Origin: Mucilaginibacter_A sp964251965
Lineage (GTDB): Bacteria; Bacteroidota; Bacteroidia; Sphingobacteriales; Sphingobacteriaceae
Direction: 5' to 3'
Assembly (NCBI GenBank): GCA_964251965.1
Contig: CAXULQ010000002.1
Location: 62,001 to 126,000 of the forward strand
DNA: 64,000 nucleotides
Shown: piece after piece, positions 32,197-41,135 of the stretch
How the letters are laid out: each line of letters opens with the position of its first letter
Position numbering within the stretch: position 1 is the first letter of the stretch
Translations under genes and position numbers: made by a program
The notes under the pieces: model-generated
The model's input: only the letters and a program-made list of their open reading frames with translations
What the model was told of the DNA's origin: nothing
The model's database searches: none

Positions 32197-32658
32197 ATGG
32201 TTATTCAAACCGGGCAGCCTGCGCCCCAGTTCACCTTGTTTTCTTCGGATTTAAAAGAAGTTTCCCTTAGCGGTTTTGCCGGTAAAAAAGTAATCATCCA
32301 TTTTTTCCCGATGGCTTTTACCGGAACCTGCACTACGCAATTGTGTACCGTACGCGATAATTTTAGTTATTATGAGGGTTTGAATGCAGAAGTACTGGGG
32401 ATTTCTGTTGATTCACCTTTTACACTGGCCAGGTTTAAAGAAGATAACCATTACCAGTTTCCGCTGCTTTCGGATTTTAACAAAGAAGTTTCCAAGGCTT
32501 ACGGTCCTTTTTACGAAGAGTTCGTCTTCGGCTTAAAAGGTGTGTCAAAAAGAGCTGCTTTTGTTATTGATGAAAATCAAAATATTATTTATGCAGAAGT
32601 TTTGGAGTCGGCAGGAGACTTGCCTGATTTTGCTGCAATTGACGCTTTGATTAAGTAA
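32197..32658 (+). CDS. Peroxiredoxin (AhpE/BCP-like)
   Basis: This 153-residue thioredoxin-fold peroxidase reduces hydrogen peroxide and organic peroxides. The active-site motif P-x(3)-T-x(2)-C is seen in FPMAFTGTCTTQLC, giving Cys45 as the peroxidatic residue. Cys50 could be a resolving cysteine, as in BCP-type enzymes. The conserved Arg lies in KRAAFVIDEN. It is single-copy in the window and followed by a tRNA gene. Confidence 0.92.
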   Translation: MVIQTGQPAPQFTLFSSDLKEVSLSGFAGKKVIIHFFPMAFTGTCTTQLCTVRDNFSYYEGLNAEVLGISVDSPFTLARFKEDNHYQFPLLSDFNKEVSKAYGPFYEEFVFGLKGVSKRAAFVIDENQNIIYAEVLESAGDLPDFAAIDALIK

Positions 32659-32717
32659 TTTCAAAAAAATTATAGCGGATTAAAAAGATATTCTATTTTT
32701 GCAGTCCGTTTAAAAAA

Positions 32718-32791
32718 GCACTTGTAGCTCAATTGGATAGAGCACCTGACTACGGATCAGGAGGTTTGGGGTTCGAATCCCTACAAGTGCA
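32718..32791 (+). tRNA. tRNA-Arg (anticodon ACG)
   Basis: The 74-base cloverleaf is complete. The acceptor stem is GCACTTG/CAAGTGC with discriminator A. The anticodon stem is CCTGA/TCAGG with loop CTACGGA, giving ACG. The T-arm GGGGTTCGAATCCC is perfect. The CCA end is not fully encoded. Confidence 0.97.
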
Positions 32792-32800
32792 CCTAAAAAT

Positions 32801-32836
32801 AAAGCCTTTCTGGTAATTGCCGGAAAGGCTTTTTAA
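32801..32836 (+). terminator. Rho-independent terminator after tRNA-Arg
   Basis: AAAGCCTTTC pairs with GGAAAGGCTTT around a short loop and ends in a T-run. It lies 10 bases past the tRNA and ahead of adk. Confidence 0.85.
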
Positions 32837-32847
32837 ATGAACACACC

Positions 32848-33423
32848 ATGCTTAATTTAGTATTGTTTGGCCCTCCCGGTGCCGGAAAAGGCACACAATC
32901 CCAAAAGCTGATCGATCATTATCAGTTGGTGCATATTTCTACCGGTGATATTTTTCGTGCACACATCAAAAATCAAACCGCGTTAGGACAAATGGTTACA
33001 CAACTGCTTGCCGATGGTAAATTAGTGCCGGATGATATCACCATTGCCATGCTGGAAGAAGAAGTCCAGAAAACCCCGCAGGCAAAAGGGTTTATTTTTG
33101 ATGGTTTTCCGCGCACTGTTCCGCAAGCACAAGCTTTAGATATTTTTTTGATCGGCAAAAACGAAAAGATCAACGCTGTAATTGCGCTGGACGTAACGCA
33201 GGAAGAACTGACGCGGCGCATTGCCGAACGCCATAAATTAAGCAACCGGCCTGATGACAGTGCCGATAAACTGACAAAACGCATCGAGGAATATTTTACC
33301 AAAACCATACTTGTTTTACCTTATTACGATGACCAAAGCAAATTGCATAAAGTAAACGGTATCGGCCAAATTGAAACCATTTTTGCTGATTTGTGTAATG
33401 TAGTTGATGGGTTGGAGGTATGA
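32848..33423 (+). CDS. adk: Adenylate kinase
   Basis: This 191-residue enzyme interconverts ATP + AMP and 2 ADP. The P-loop is GPPGAGKGTQ (residues 8-17). FDGFPRTVPQAQAL is the AMP-binding motif. RIAERHKLSNRPDD marks a short LID without zinc cysteines, which explains the length below that of the long-form enzymes. It is followed by obg after a repeat-filled gap. Confidence 0.96.
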   Translation: MLNLVLFGPPGAGKGTQSQKLIDHYQLVHISTGDIFRAHIKNQTALGQMVTQLLADGKLVPDDITIAMLEEEVQKTPQAKGFIFDGFPRTVPQAQALDIFLIGKNEKINAVIALDVTQEELTRRIAERHKLSNRPDDSADKLTKRIEEYFTKTILVLPYYDDQSKLHKVNGIGQIETIFADLCNVVDGLEV

Positions 33424-33539
33424 GGTATCAGCCTTTAGCTATCAGCTCTGATCTATCAACCATTAACCTTTTCCCTTTCTACCCTTAACCTTTCACCTCA
33501 AACCTTTTTCCTTTCGCCTCAAAACCTTTCTCCTTAATC
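33418..33539. repeat. CACCTCAAACC/CTTTAGCTATCAGC low-complexity repeats
   Basis: The adk-obg gap consists of GGTATGAGGTATCAGCC, AGCTATCAGC and successive CCTTTCACCTCAAACC-type words. No gene is seen. Confidence 0.6.
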
Positions 33540-34538
33540 ATGTCCCAAGGTTCTAATTTTGTTGATTACGTAAAAATCTGTTGCCGTTCCGGTCATGGCG
33601 GTGCGGGTTCTGCACATTTGCACCGGGATAAACATACGGCAACCGGCGGGCCAGACGGCGGCGACGGCGGCCGCGGCGGACACGTAATTGTAAAAGGGAA
33701 CGCACAATTGTGGACGATGCTTCACCTTAAATTCCGCAAACATGTGATTGCAGAAAACGGAGCTTCAGGCGGAAGTTCAACAAGTACAGGGAAATCCGGG
33801 AAAGATGAAATCCTGGAAGTTCCGTTGGGAACCATTGCCAAAAACGCAGAAACAGGCGAAACGTTATTCGAAATCACCAAAGATGGCGAAACTAAGATTT
33901 TGACGGAAGGCGGCCGCGGCGGGTTGGGCAACTGGCATTTTAAATCGGCCACGCAGCAAACGCCGCGTTTTGCGCAGCCTGGCGAACCGGGTTTAGAAGA
34001 ATGGAATGTGCTGGAATTAAAAGTTTTGGCCGATGTTGGTTTGGTAGGTTTCCCAAATGCCGGGAAATCGACTTTATTATCGGTTGTGAGTGCGGCCAAA
34101 CCGGAAATTGCCGATTATGCCTTTACTACTCTGGTGCCAAATCTTGGGATCGTGGCTTATCGCGATCAAAAATCTTTTGTGATGGCGGATATTCCCGGGA
34201 TCATCGAAGGTGCTTCTGCCGGAAAAGGTTTAGGTTTCCGTTTCCTGCGGCACATCGAACGTAATTCGGTTTTGTTGTTTATGATCCCTGCCGATACCAA
34301 CCGCTCGCTAACTCAGGAATACGATATTTTACTGAACGAGTTGGAACTATACAACCCGGAACTGATGCAGAAACCGCGTGTTCTCGCCGTTACCAAAGCC
34401 GATCTTTTAGACGAAGAATTGCAAACGGAAATGAAAGCAACGTTGCCCAAAAATATTCCTGCGGTTTTTATCTCTTCCGTTCAGCAAAAAGGTTTGGTTG
34501 AACTGAAGGATTTGCTTTGGAAAGCAATTAACGCTTAG
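33540..34538 (+). CDS. obg: Obg/CgtA GTPase
   Basis: This ribosome-associated GTPase has 332 residues. The glycine-rich Obg fold occupies residues 1-160 (GGPDGGDGGRGGHV, GGRGGLGNWHFK). The G domain has G1 GFPNAGKST (170-178), G3 ADIPGIIEGA and G4 TKAD. The C-terminal OCT domain of some relatives is missing, as in many Bacteroidetes. It acts in 50S assembly and stress control. It ends beside a copy of the uptake-like word. Confidence 0.96.
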   Translation: MSQGSNFVDYVKICCRSGHGGAGSAHLHRDKHTATGGPDGGDGGRGGHVIVKGNAQLWTMLHLKFRKHVIAENGASGGSSTSTGKSGKDEILEVPLGTIAKNAETGETLFEITKDGETKILTEGGRGGLGNWHFKSATQQTPRFAQPGEPGLEEWNVLELKVLADVGLVGFPNAGKSTLLSVVSAAKPEIADYAFTTLVPNLGIVAYRDQKSFVMADIPGIIEGASAGKGLGFRFLRHIERNSVLLFMIPADTNRSLTQEYDILLNELELYNPELMQKPRVLAVTKADLLDEELQTEMKATLPKNIPAVFISSVQQKGLVELKDLLWKAINA

Positions 34539-34539
34539 C

Positions 34540-34553
34540 ATACTTCTTTTACC
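34540..34553 (-). repeat. uptake-like word just past the obg stop
   Basis: ATACTTCTTTTACC, two bases after the obg TAG, followed by AGGTAAAATTATTAGG. It lies in the convergent gap with the WcaF-like gene. Confidence 0.8.
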
Positions 34554-34564
34554 AGGTAAAATTA

Positions 34565-35125
34565 TTAGGCTTCAATTGTTCGCTGTTTTACTTTTATCGC
34601 AGGGTTTCCCTGATAAACAAAATAAGCTTCCATATTTTTCGTGGCAATGCTGCCCGCATTTAAAACAGCGTGTTCGGCAGCAAAAACATTTGGGCAAACC
34701 AAAGCTTTTGCGCCAATCCAAACGCCATCTTCTAAAATAATTCCGCCGGTTATTAAATCGAAAGTTGACTTAGAAAAATCATGGTTTCCGGTTTGTAACA
34801 TTGCGCCTTGGGACAAGCAAACATGGGAACCAATTTTCACTGGGACCAGGTTATCAATCCAAACTTCTTCGCCAATCCAGCTAAAATCACCCACAATTAA
34901 AAACCAAGGCGATTTGATGTTGAGCCGATGCCGAAGTACAATTCCTTTCCCGATTTTCGCACCAAATAACCTCAATAAAAAAACTTTAAAAGCAGAGGAC
35001 GGAAAAAGCGAAGTTTTAAAAATTAATGCACTGATATAGAACCAAATAATCCGTCTCGGCCAGTTTGCGCCGTGGTTATAATGCTGGCTGTTATAAGCTG
35101 CTAAATTGGTTTTACCGTTGTTCAA
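34565..35125 (-). CDS. WcaF-like polysaccharide O-acetyltransferase
   Basis: This 186-residue acetyltransferase has a left-handed beta-helix, as seen from hexapeptide repeats (IGKGIVLRHRLNIKSP, VKIGSHVCLSQGAML, IILEDGVWIGAKALVCPNV). The catalytic His lies in LQTGNHDFSKS. The N-terminus (NLAAYN...GANWPRRIIWFY) matches putative colanic-acid acetyltransferases. The start is a TTG at 35125 that overlaps the upstream stop (TTGA). It is the last gene of the polysaccharide operon and may decorate its sugar. Confidence 0.88.
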   Translation of the reverse strand: MNNGKTNLAAYNSQHYNHGANWPRRIIWFYISALIFKTSLFPSSAFKVFLLRLFGAKIGKGIVLRHRLNIKSPWFLIVGDFSWIGEEVWIDNLVPVKIGSHVCLSQGAMLQTGNHDFSKSTFDLITGGIILEDGVWIGAKALVCPNVFAAEHAVLNAGSIATKNMEAYFVYQGNPAIKVKQRTIEA

Positions 35126-36534
35126 GGCAATGCTTCTTTTACCGTACCTTTTTCAATCCAAACGTAAAGCGTAACCGTGAGGAGCGCATAAATTAACAGG
35201 TTAAAAACAGTATGGTGGTTAATTTGATGAAAACCTTCGCCTTTGCCATAAACGGCCAGCAACATAAAACGTAGGATATTGAGCAATTGGAAACCAGAAA
35301 TATAACCAATCAGCAGCCAAAGTTTTGCTTTAAACGCCGCCGGATAAGTAAGCGCGAAAGCCGTTAAAAAACTCATCACACCCAAACCTAAACAATCGTA
35401 AGACAAGTTTATTCTGCTGTAACTAACCGCCATCAGCGAGAAATTATTGATTTTTGTTTGATAACCTAAAAAGTTTAAAGCTGCAGAACTTGCATGCAAC
35501 AAAAAGTTACGAAGAGCTTGTATGTAGTTAAAATGCTGTGCTAAAAACGAATTGTAATTGCCACCGACAGTCATTAAACCGTTGTAAAACAAGTTGAAAT
35601 AATAGAAAATTGCAAATAAAAAAATCAAACGAAATGCAAATTGTAACTCGGGTTTTTTGGAAGTTTTTTGTTTGGGCGTTTCTGATGTTTGCTGCAGCAT
35701 TAGTTCATCGATTTTTACATCGACCATCAACCTAAACCAAAAACCTTGTAAAAAGTGAAAGACAATTCCTGTTTTTCCGTCTAAAAAACCCAATTGAAAA
35801 ATCATCCGATAAAAGAAGTATATCGCTGGCCGCCAGTATCTTGGCAGTTTCCACCAAATGTTTTTTAACCAGGCCGTGCGTTCGTCCGGCGTGCCTCCAA
35901 ACTTTGGTTTTAAAGTTTGCTGCCGAAGTTTTTGCAAGCGTTCAACTTCTTCCTGCGCCAGCAAATCGCTGTAACGGTTATGTTTATCGATCCAAAAACT
36001 AATTTTATTTTCCTTCAAATTTTCTTCCAGTAAATGGCCGTCTTTCCAAATTTTAGTTTTGCCGGGAACGATAAAACGATGGTCCATGTTTTCGTTCAAA
36101 TCAGAAAATCCAATTTCATAACGAAACATTTTAAGCAAATAGAACGGATAATAACCGCCATGTTTAATCCACCGGCCTTTAAAATAATTTTTTCGGTTGA
36201 AGTAAATACCGTTTACATCTGCGAAATTTTTGTCATCAAAGTTTTTAAGTTGTAAAAGGAGTTCTGGAGAAACCTGCTGATCTGCATCCAAACAAATTAT
36301 CCAAGGTGTTTTTATGTCGAAACTTTTCAATGCAAAATCCCACTGTTTTGGATGGTTTTCAAAAGGATGAAAAGCTATAGTTGCATGATATTGTTTACAA
36401 ATATCCAAAGTTGCATCTGTGCTGCCAGAATCCAAAACAAAAACCGGTGCCTCCAAACTTTGGACAGATTGCAGCAAACGCGGCAAATGTATTTCTTCGT
36501 TAAAAGTAAGGATGATGAAAGAAAAAGGCTTCAT
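35122..36534 (-). CDS. Family 2 glycosyltransferase fused to an exosortase domain
   Basis: This protein has 470 residues. The N-terminal GT2 domain (about 1-230) has SFIILTFNEEIHL, FVLDSGSTDAT and the DXD-like ICLDADQQVS. The C-terminal domain (about 310-465) has about five membrane helices. It carries the exosortase triad: Cys381 in SYDCLGLG, Arg422 in NILRFMLL and His440/441 in QINHHTVFN. Exosortases are transpeptidase-like enzymes that process C-terminal sorting tails. I recall exosortase Y-type systems with associated glycosyltransferases and a Wzy-like protein in this bacterial group. The neighbour at 37690 fits that. No target protein is visible here. ATG at 36534 is chosen over 36555 because it fits the GT2 start. 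Confidence 0.85.
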   Translation of the reverse strand: MKPFSFIILTFNEEIHLPRLLQSVQSLEAPVFVLDSGSTDATLDICKQYHATIAFHPFENHPKQWDFALKSFDIKTPWIICLDADQQVSPELLLQLKNFDDKNFADVNGIYFNRKNYFKGRWIKHGGYYPFYLLKMFRYEIGFSDLNENMDHRFIVPGKTKIWKDGHLLEENLKENKISFWIDKHNRYSDLLAQEEVERLQKLRQQTLKPKFGGTPDERTAWLKNIWWKLPRYWRPAIYFFYRMIFQLGFLDGKTGIVFHFLQGFWFRLMVDVKIDELMLQQTSETPKQKTSKKPELQFAFRLIFLFAIFYYFNLFYNGLMTVGGNYNSFLAQHFNYIQALRNFLLHASSAALNFLGYQTKINNFSLMAVSYSRINLSYDCLGLGVMSFLTAFALTYPAAFKAKLWLLIGYISGFQLLNILRFMLLAVYGKGEGFHQINHHTVFNLLIYALLTVTLYVWIEKGTVKEALP

Positions 36535-36541
36535 TTTTAAA

Positions 36542-37693
36542 TCATCCATGCACAATTACTTCTTCGTAAAAGTTGATGTATTGTTTAACCAATTTTTCTT
36601 CTGCAAAATCCTGCCTGATTTGGTTTGGAGCTTGTAACCTTACTTCGTTTAACCATTGCCTGTCATGGTTTATTTGTGTTAATCGTTCCCGGAGTTTTTC
36701 GGGCTGATTTTTAAAAGTTCGGCCTAAATTTTTCGACTTTACATATTCAGCCAATCCAACTTGTTCACTTATCAAAACTACAGTTCCAACCGCTAAAGAT
36801 TCGATCACTACGTTTCCAAAGTTTTCATTGTAAGAAGGTAAAACCAGTAAATCATGTGCTTGCAAAACATCAAATTTAGTTCCGTTGCTTTGCAAACCAA
36901 TCCAATTTACAAAAGGTTCCATGCTTCTTTTACGCACTATTTTTTTAAGCGAACTGATGTATTCAGGTTCTCCAGTTCCGGCAATGGTTAACTGATAAGG
37001 AAAGTCAATATTTTCCAAAGCTTCCAACAAAATTTCTAATCCTTTTTTAGCTTCTATCCTCGATAAAAAAATCAATTTTAAAGTTGTATTTTTTGAGTTT
37101 TTAATTGGACTTTGGTTTGGAGGAAGGCCGATAAAATTGGAAATAACTTGAATAAACTTTGGATGGACAAGTTCAATTATATTCTGTTTTTCCTGCTCAC
37201 TTGTAACATGAAAATAACAATTGGAAAGTAATTTTTTACCTGCTAAAAAATGTATCCATTTTTTAACAGAGATATGTTTATGGTTGAAAGAATAGTTGCT
37301 TAAAGTCCCTCTCGGCGATAAAACAACCGGCACTTTTTTAATTTGTGCAATTAAACAAGTTAATATCGAAACCAAGTTCCACCAGGCATGGATGTGAATA
37401 ATTAAAGGTTCTTTTGTTTTTTTTAAGGTTTGGAAAAGATGTTTCAGCAAGGCTGGAGAAAAATGGGAATGATCTTTAGTCAGCCTTTTGAAAAACCAAA
37501 CCGGCACCTGATCAATCCAGGTTACTTGTTTCGCAGGAAAAGAATGTTCGGTTTTGCCGTTGGCAAGCGTTGTAAAAACTTCTACCTCTAATCCGGCTTT
37601 TACCAGTTCTTCGCTTAGCTTGGACACCGACATGGTTGGCCCGCCGTAAATAACCGCTGGTTTATAGGAAGCAGTAACTTGGATAATTTTCAA
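36542..37693 (-). CDS. Family 4 glycosyltransferase
   Basis: A GT-B enzyme of 383 residues. It starts LKIIQVTASYKPAVIYGG after a TTG at 37693 preceded by AGGGG, and overlaps the upstream stop as TTGA. The longer frame to 37762 runs into the neighbour and is rejected. The C-terminal domain has LKLIFLSRIEAKKGLEIL and the E-x7-E pattern SYNENFGNVVIESLAVG. It contains a coding copy of the uptake-like word in RKRSM (36921). Donor and acceptor are unknown. Confidence 0.88.
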   Translation of the reverse strand: MKIIQVTASYKPAVIYGGPTMSVSKLSEELVKAGLEVEVFTTLANGKTEHSFPAKQVTWIDQVPVWFFKRLTKDHSHFSPALLKHLFQTLKKTKEPLIIHIHAWWNLVSILTCLIAQIKKVPVVLSPRGTLSNYSFNHKHISVKKWIHFLAGKKLLSNCYFHVTSEQEKQNIIELVHPKFIQVISNFIGLPPNQSPIKNSKNTTLKLIFLSRIEAKKGLEILLEALENIDFPYQLTIAGTGEPEYISSLKKIVRKRSMEPFVNWIGLQSNGTKFDVLQAHDLLVLPSYNENFGNVVIESLAVGTVVLISEQVGLAEYVKSKNLGRTFKNQPEKLRERLTQINHDRQWLNEVRLQAPNQIRQDFAEEKLVKQYINFYEEVIVHG

Positions 37694-39099
37694 TCGCCCC
37701 TTTCTAAAACACGGACAAAAAACATAAAACGGGCAATCAGCAGCATTGTGATATAGCTCCAAAAAACGGAATTCAGCAAAAATTCAAAACTTAAACCACG
37801 CCAAAATATTTGGAACAAACCAGAATAAATTAAGGCAGTGCCTAACAAATATCCGCCAAACAAACGTTCGGCTTTTAAAGCAATTAACTGGGCAACAGCA
37901 CCGTAGATAAATAAAACCAGGAAAATACCAACACCTCCATTAAATAAATAAGCATCTGCAACCAAGGCGGGTTTGGCAGAAACATTGGTTCCTTTGGCAG
38001 CAATCCCGGCATTAAAAACGCGCTGCATCACCATGTCTTCAGTGTTAACTTTGTTCGGCCAAAAAACACGAGGAATGAGCGATTGAAAAGATTGTTTAAT
38101 CATTTTCATTCCGTAAAAATCGAAATACCTTGGCGTGGATTGAATGTATTTAGTGAACATATCAATTTCACTCAACCTAAAAACCAGAAAACTCCAGTTG
38201 CTGTCACTTGCATCGGCCGAACTGTTTAAAGTGGCATCTAAAGCTATTTTTGAAGCAGCTTCTGCAGAAAAATCGCCAGACCACGCGTTTTGTCTAAATA
38301 CTTGATTATAAGTAGGTAAAAGCATAAAAACAACAAAAAGTACAGGTGCAAAAACCAAAACGACCGTTCGTTTATAAAGCGGATAAAGAAATATGGCCAG
38401 CACCAACAAGCCAACTATGACCGGTTCTTTATAGCCCGATAAAAATGATTTGTAGAAATTGAACCCGAAAAGAATAGCGGAAGCAATAATATTAAGTGTT
38501 TTATGCAGCGGAATGGCAAAAGCCAGGGCAAGCGTTGCCGCAATAAAACTTAATGCGTTAAACTGTGTGGAAAACTGGGTTAACCCCGGAACGAAAGCAA
38601 AAATAACGGAAACCAGCATAGAAATAACTGCTACACAAAGCAGCAAATCTGCCTGGTTATGGTTTTGTAATTGATACTGCTTTTTAACCGGATAATTCAT
38701 AAACAGCAGTAAACCAGTTATAAAAGCAGCATGGCCAAGGCAATAATAACGCTGGCATTCTGCAATCATCATCAGCTTTTTTTGGTCTGGTTTAAAGAGT
38801 TGGTTCAGCAAATGGAAATTTTCATAACCCAAAGTATCCAAGTAATAAAAAATAGATGAGCAGCACATATAACCTGCAAAAATAACCTGTGTTAAAAAAA
38901 GCGGTCGCATCAATTGTTCGCCTAAAACACGGTCGTTTGGTATCGGTTTAACCCAACCTGTCATCGTTGTAAAAAAGATGAAGAATGAGCCAAGCCAGGC
39001 AACAATGTAGGACACTTGTGGAAAAGAACTTAGCAGCCAGGCGAAAATCCAGGGAAGATAAAGCACAAAAAAACGTTCTGGTCGGTTTTGGTTAAGCAT
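37690..39099 (-). CDS. Wzy-like polysaccharide polymerase (multispanning)
   Basis: A 469-residue membrane protein with about twelve hydrophobic segments and one large external loop (PTYNQVFRQNAWSGDFSAE onwards). The topology fits O-antigen/exopolysaccharide polymerases. It sits two genes from the GT2-exosortase fusion, so it may be the Wzy-like partner described for exosortase Y systems. That link is recalled, not checked. ATG at 39099 is chosen; it overlaps the previous gene by 8 bases. Confidence 0.75.
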   Translation of the reverse strand: MLNQNRPERFFVLYLPWIFAWLLSSFPQVSYIVAWLGSFFIFFTTMTGWVKPIPNDRVLGEQLMRPLFLTQVIFAGYMCCSSIFYYLDTLGYENFHLLNQLFKPDQKKLMMIAECQRYYCLGHAAFITGLLLFMNYPVKKQYQLQNHNQADLLLCVAVISMLVSVIFAFVPGLTQFSTQFNALSFIAATLALAFAIPLHKTLNIIASAILFGFNFYKSFLSGYKEPVIVGLLVLAIFLYPLYKRTVVLVFAPVLFVVFMLLPTYNQVFRQNAWSGDFSAEAASKIALDATLNSSADASDSNWSFLVFRLSEIDMFTKYIQSTPRYFDFYGMKMIKQSFQSLIPRVFWPNKVNTEDMVMQRVFNAGIAAKGTNVSAKPALVADAYLFNGGVGIFLVLFIYGAVAQLIALKAERLFGGYLLGTALIYSGLFQIFWRGLSFEFLLNSVFWSYITMLLIARFMFFVRVLERGD

Positions 39100-40240
39100 A
39101 ATACAATATTTTCTCTTGCATTGCTTCAACTGCTATGTAGAAATTCCAGGGTTTGATGATTACTGCCGAAGCTTGTCCGTATGTTTCTAAAACGGATTTC
39201 TGCTGGCATAAGTAACGTAGTTTTTCAGTCAAATCTTCCGCGTTTCCAGATTGAAAAACTAAACCGTTTTTTCCTTCCAAAACTAAATCAATCGCACAAC
39301 CAACCCGGTCAGAAACTAAAACTGCTTTGCCGCAAGCCATTGCTTCGTTTACAGCCAGTCCCCAGGTTTCATTTTGGTAGGAAGGCAGGCAGAACAAATC
39401 GCAGTTTTGGTAAATGCCCGGCATGGACAGTTGGTTTTGAAAATCAAGAAAATGAATTCTTGATGCTGTTTTTAGCCTGCTTTTTTTTGCTTTTAACCCT
39501 TTTTCCAACGGCCCGTTTCCAACAAAAAGTAAATGTGTGTTTTGCTGGTCCAATTTTTCAAAAGCATCTAACAATAAAGCAGGATTCTTTTTTGCTTCCA
39601 GCTTTCCGGCAAAAAGTATTAAAATTTCTTTTGTTTTGATGTTGAATTTTCCCCGAAGTTTTGCTGCTTCTGCCGAACAGTTTGTTGCAAACCTTTCATT
39701 ATCAACAGCATGAGCTGCAAAAGTGAGCTGATCATCTTTCAATCCAAACCTTTTAAAATATGCCTTATTATTTGTGCCGGTAAAAAAAGCATGGTCAACA
39801 TGACGATAAACCCAACTTAGCAAAATATTTTTGATACTGTTTTTTCTATCCAGCAAAGTCGAATCGCCCCGAAAAAAAACAGGAATTTTACTTTTAAAAT
39901 AACGCATCACCTTTAAATGACTTTGATACGCCCAGCCGTAAACTAAAATTGCATCTGCTTTCCAGGCTTCTATTTCTTTGATTAGATCCGGATTTTTAAT
40001 TCCCCAAAAACTATTAGAACTTGCGTTCTTAGATGTATTTTTTTGAAACTGGTAAGGATAACCTTGCAGCAAAGGAATATCCCAACTGATGCTTCGGCCA
40101 AAACCAGGATCGTGTTGCTTTAACCCGGCTTCACCTAAAGTATAAAAAACCTTGACATCCAATTTTTTTTGCCGATGCAATAGTTGAAAAACAGGCGCAT
40201 AATATTGAATTGGATGTGTGGTGATAATGGCTAAACGCAT
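39092..40240 (-). CDS. Family 4 glycosyltransferase
   Basis: A GT-B fold enzyme with 382 residues. The N-terminal half has MRLAIITTHPIQYYAPVFQ, and an internal DAILVYGWAYQSHLKV. The C-terminal donor domain shows EILILFAGKLEAKKNPALLL and the acidic pair in PSYQNETWGLAVNEAMACG. Genes on both sides overlap or nearly touch it (1 base on the right), consistent with one operon. Confidence 0.9.
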   Translation of the reverse strand: MRLAIITTHPIQYYAPVFQLLHRQKKLDVKVFYTLGEAGLKQHDPGFGRSISWDIPLLQGYPYQFQKNTSKNASSNSFWGIKNPDLIKEIEAWKADAILVYGWAYQSHLKVMRYFKSKIPVFFRGDSTLLDRKNSIKNILLSWVYRHVDHAFFTGTNNKAYFKRFGLKDDQLTFAAHAVDNERFATNCSAEAAKLRGKFNIKTKEILILFAGKLEAKKNPALLLDAFEKLDQQNTHLLFVGNGPLEKGLKAKKSRLKTASRIHFLDFQNQLSMPGIYQNCDLFCLPSYQNETWGLAVNEAMACGKAVLVSDRVGCAIDLVLEGKNGLVFQSGNAEDLTEKLRYLCQQKSVLETYGQASAVIIKPWNFYIAVEAMQEKILYYA

Positions 40241-40241
40241 G

Positions 40242-41135
40242 TTAGATTTTTTCGCCCATCACTTTAAATTTTTCTGCGTTTTTCAAACGTTTATTAATAG
40301 AATCTATATCGCGGCAATAAATGGTATTGTTATCACCATAAGTGTTTAATAAAACCAGCTTACGTTCAAAAGGGTAATATTGATAAGGTTTAAAGTTGTG
40401 TGCAATAAGAAGTTCATGAATATCAGCATCTTTAAAACCGTAACGTTCCCCGCTTCCGTTCAGTTCAATTATAATGGCTTTAAGTGTTGGTTGTTGTAAT
40501 GTTTCGCCCATTCCTTTCAAAACTTCTGATTCAAAACCTTCAACATCTATTTTAATCAGCGAAAGATTTTCATGGATAGTTAAATCATCTACCTTGATAA
40601 CTTTTACGGTTTCTACATTGAAATTTTGTAATTCTTTGGCATTAATAACATGGTTGGTAGTATCCTCATCATTAGAGAATTCTAAAACGCCAACCTCCGC
40701 ACCAGCTGCAGCGTTAATTAAAGTTACCTTATTTTGAAGTTGGTTTAAGGTGATGTTTTTATTAGTGATAACTGAAGTATTTGCAGACGCTTCAATAGCG
40801 ACGGTTTTAGCTTTACAAACACCGGATGCCAGCAACGTGTACGAACCTACATTTGCGCCAATATCAACAAAAACATCCTCAGCCCTTAAAAAATGAAGAA
40901 GAAAAGCCATGTCGTTAAATTCATGCAACCCGGTATAAATATTGCCGGTAATACCAGTTAAGCCTTTGCGGGCGTAAAATTTTGTACCACCTATAAACGG
41001 CTTTATAATAAATTTTGACGGTTGAAAACTGCTTTGTATCTGCCAATATAAAAACCTGAAAAGTGCTTTAAATGGATGCTTTTTTCCTAAAGGATGATTG
41101 TAGATGAAACCAAACGTCCTTTTAATTTTTTGCAT
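40242..41135 (-). CDS. FkbM family methyltransferase
   Basis: This 297-residue methyltransferase has the SAM motif VFVDIGANVGSYTLLAS. The FkbM hallmark IKIDVEGFESEVLKGM follows. Family members usually O-methylate sugars or polyketides. In this cluster a sugar O-methylation is likely. It overlaps the upstream glycosyltransferase by 14 bases. Confidence 0.9.
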   Translation of the reverse strand: MQKIKRTFGFIYNHPLGKKHPFKALFRFLYWQIQSSFQPSKFIIKPFIGGTKFYARKGLTGITGNIYTGLHEFNDMAFLLHFLRAEDVFVDIGANVGSYTLLASGVCKAKTVAIEASANTSVITNKNITLNQLQNKVTLINAAAGAEVGVLEFSNDEDTTNHVINAKELQNFNVETVKVIKVDDLTIHENLSLIKIDVEGFESEVLKGMGETLQQPTLKAIIIELNGSGERYGFKDADIHELLIAHNFKPYQYYPFERKLVLLNTYGDNNTIYCRDIDSINKRLKNAEKFKVMGEKI

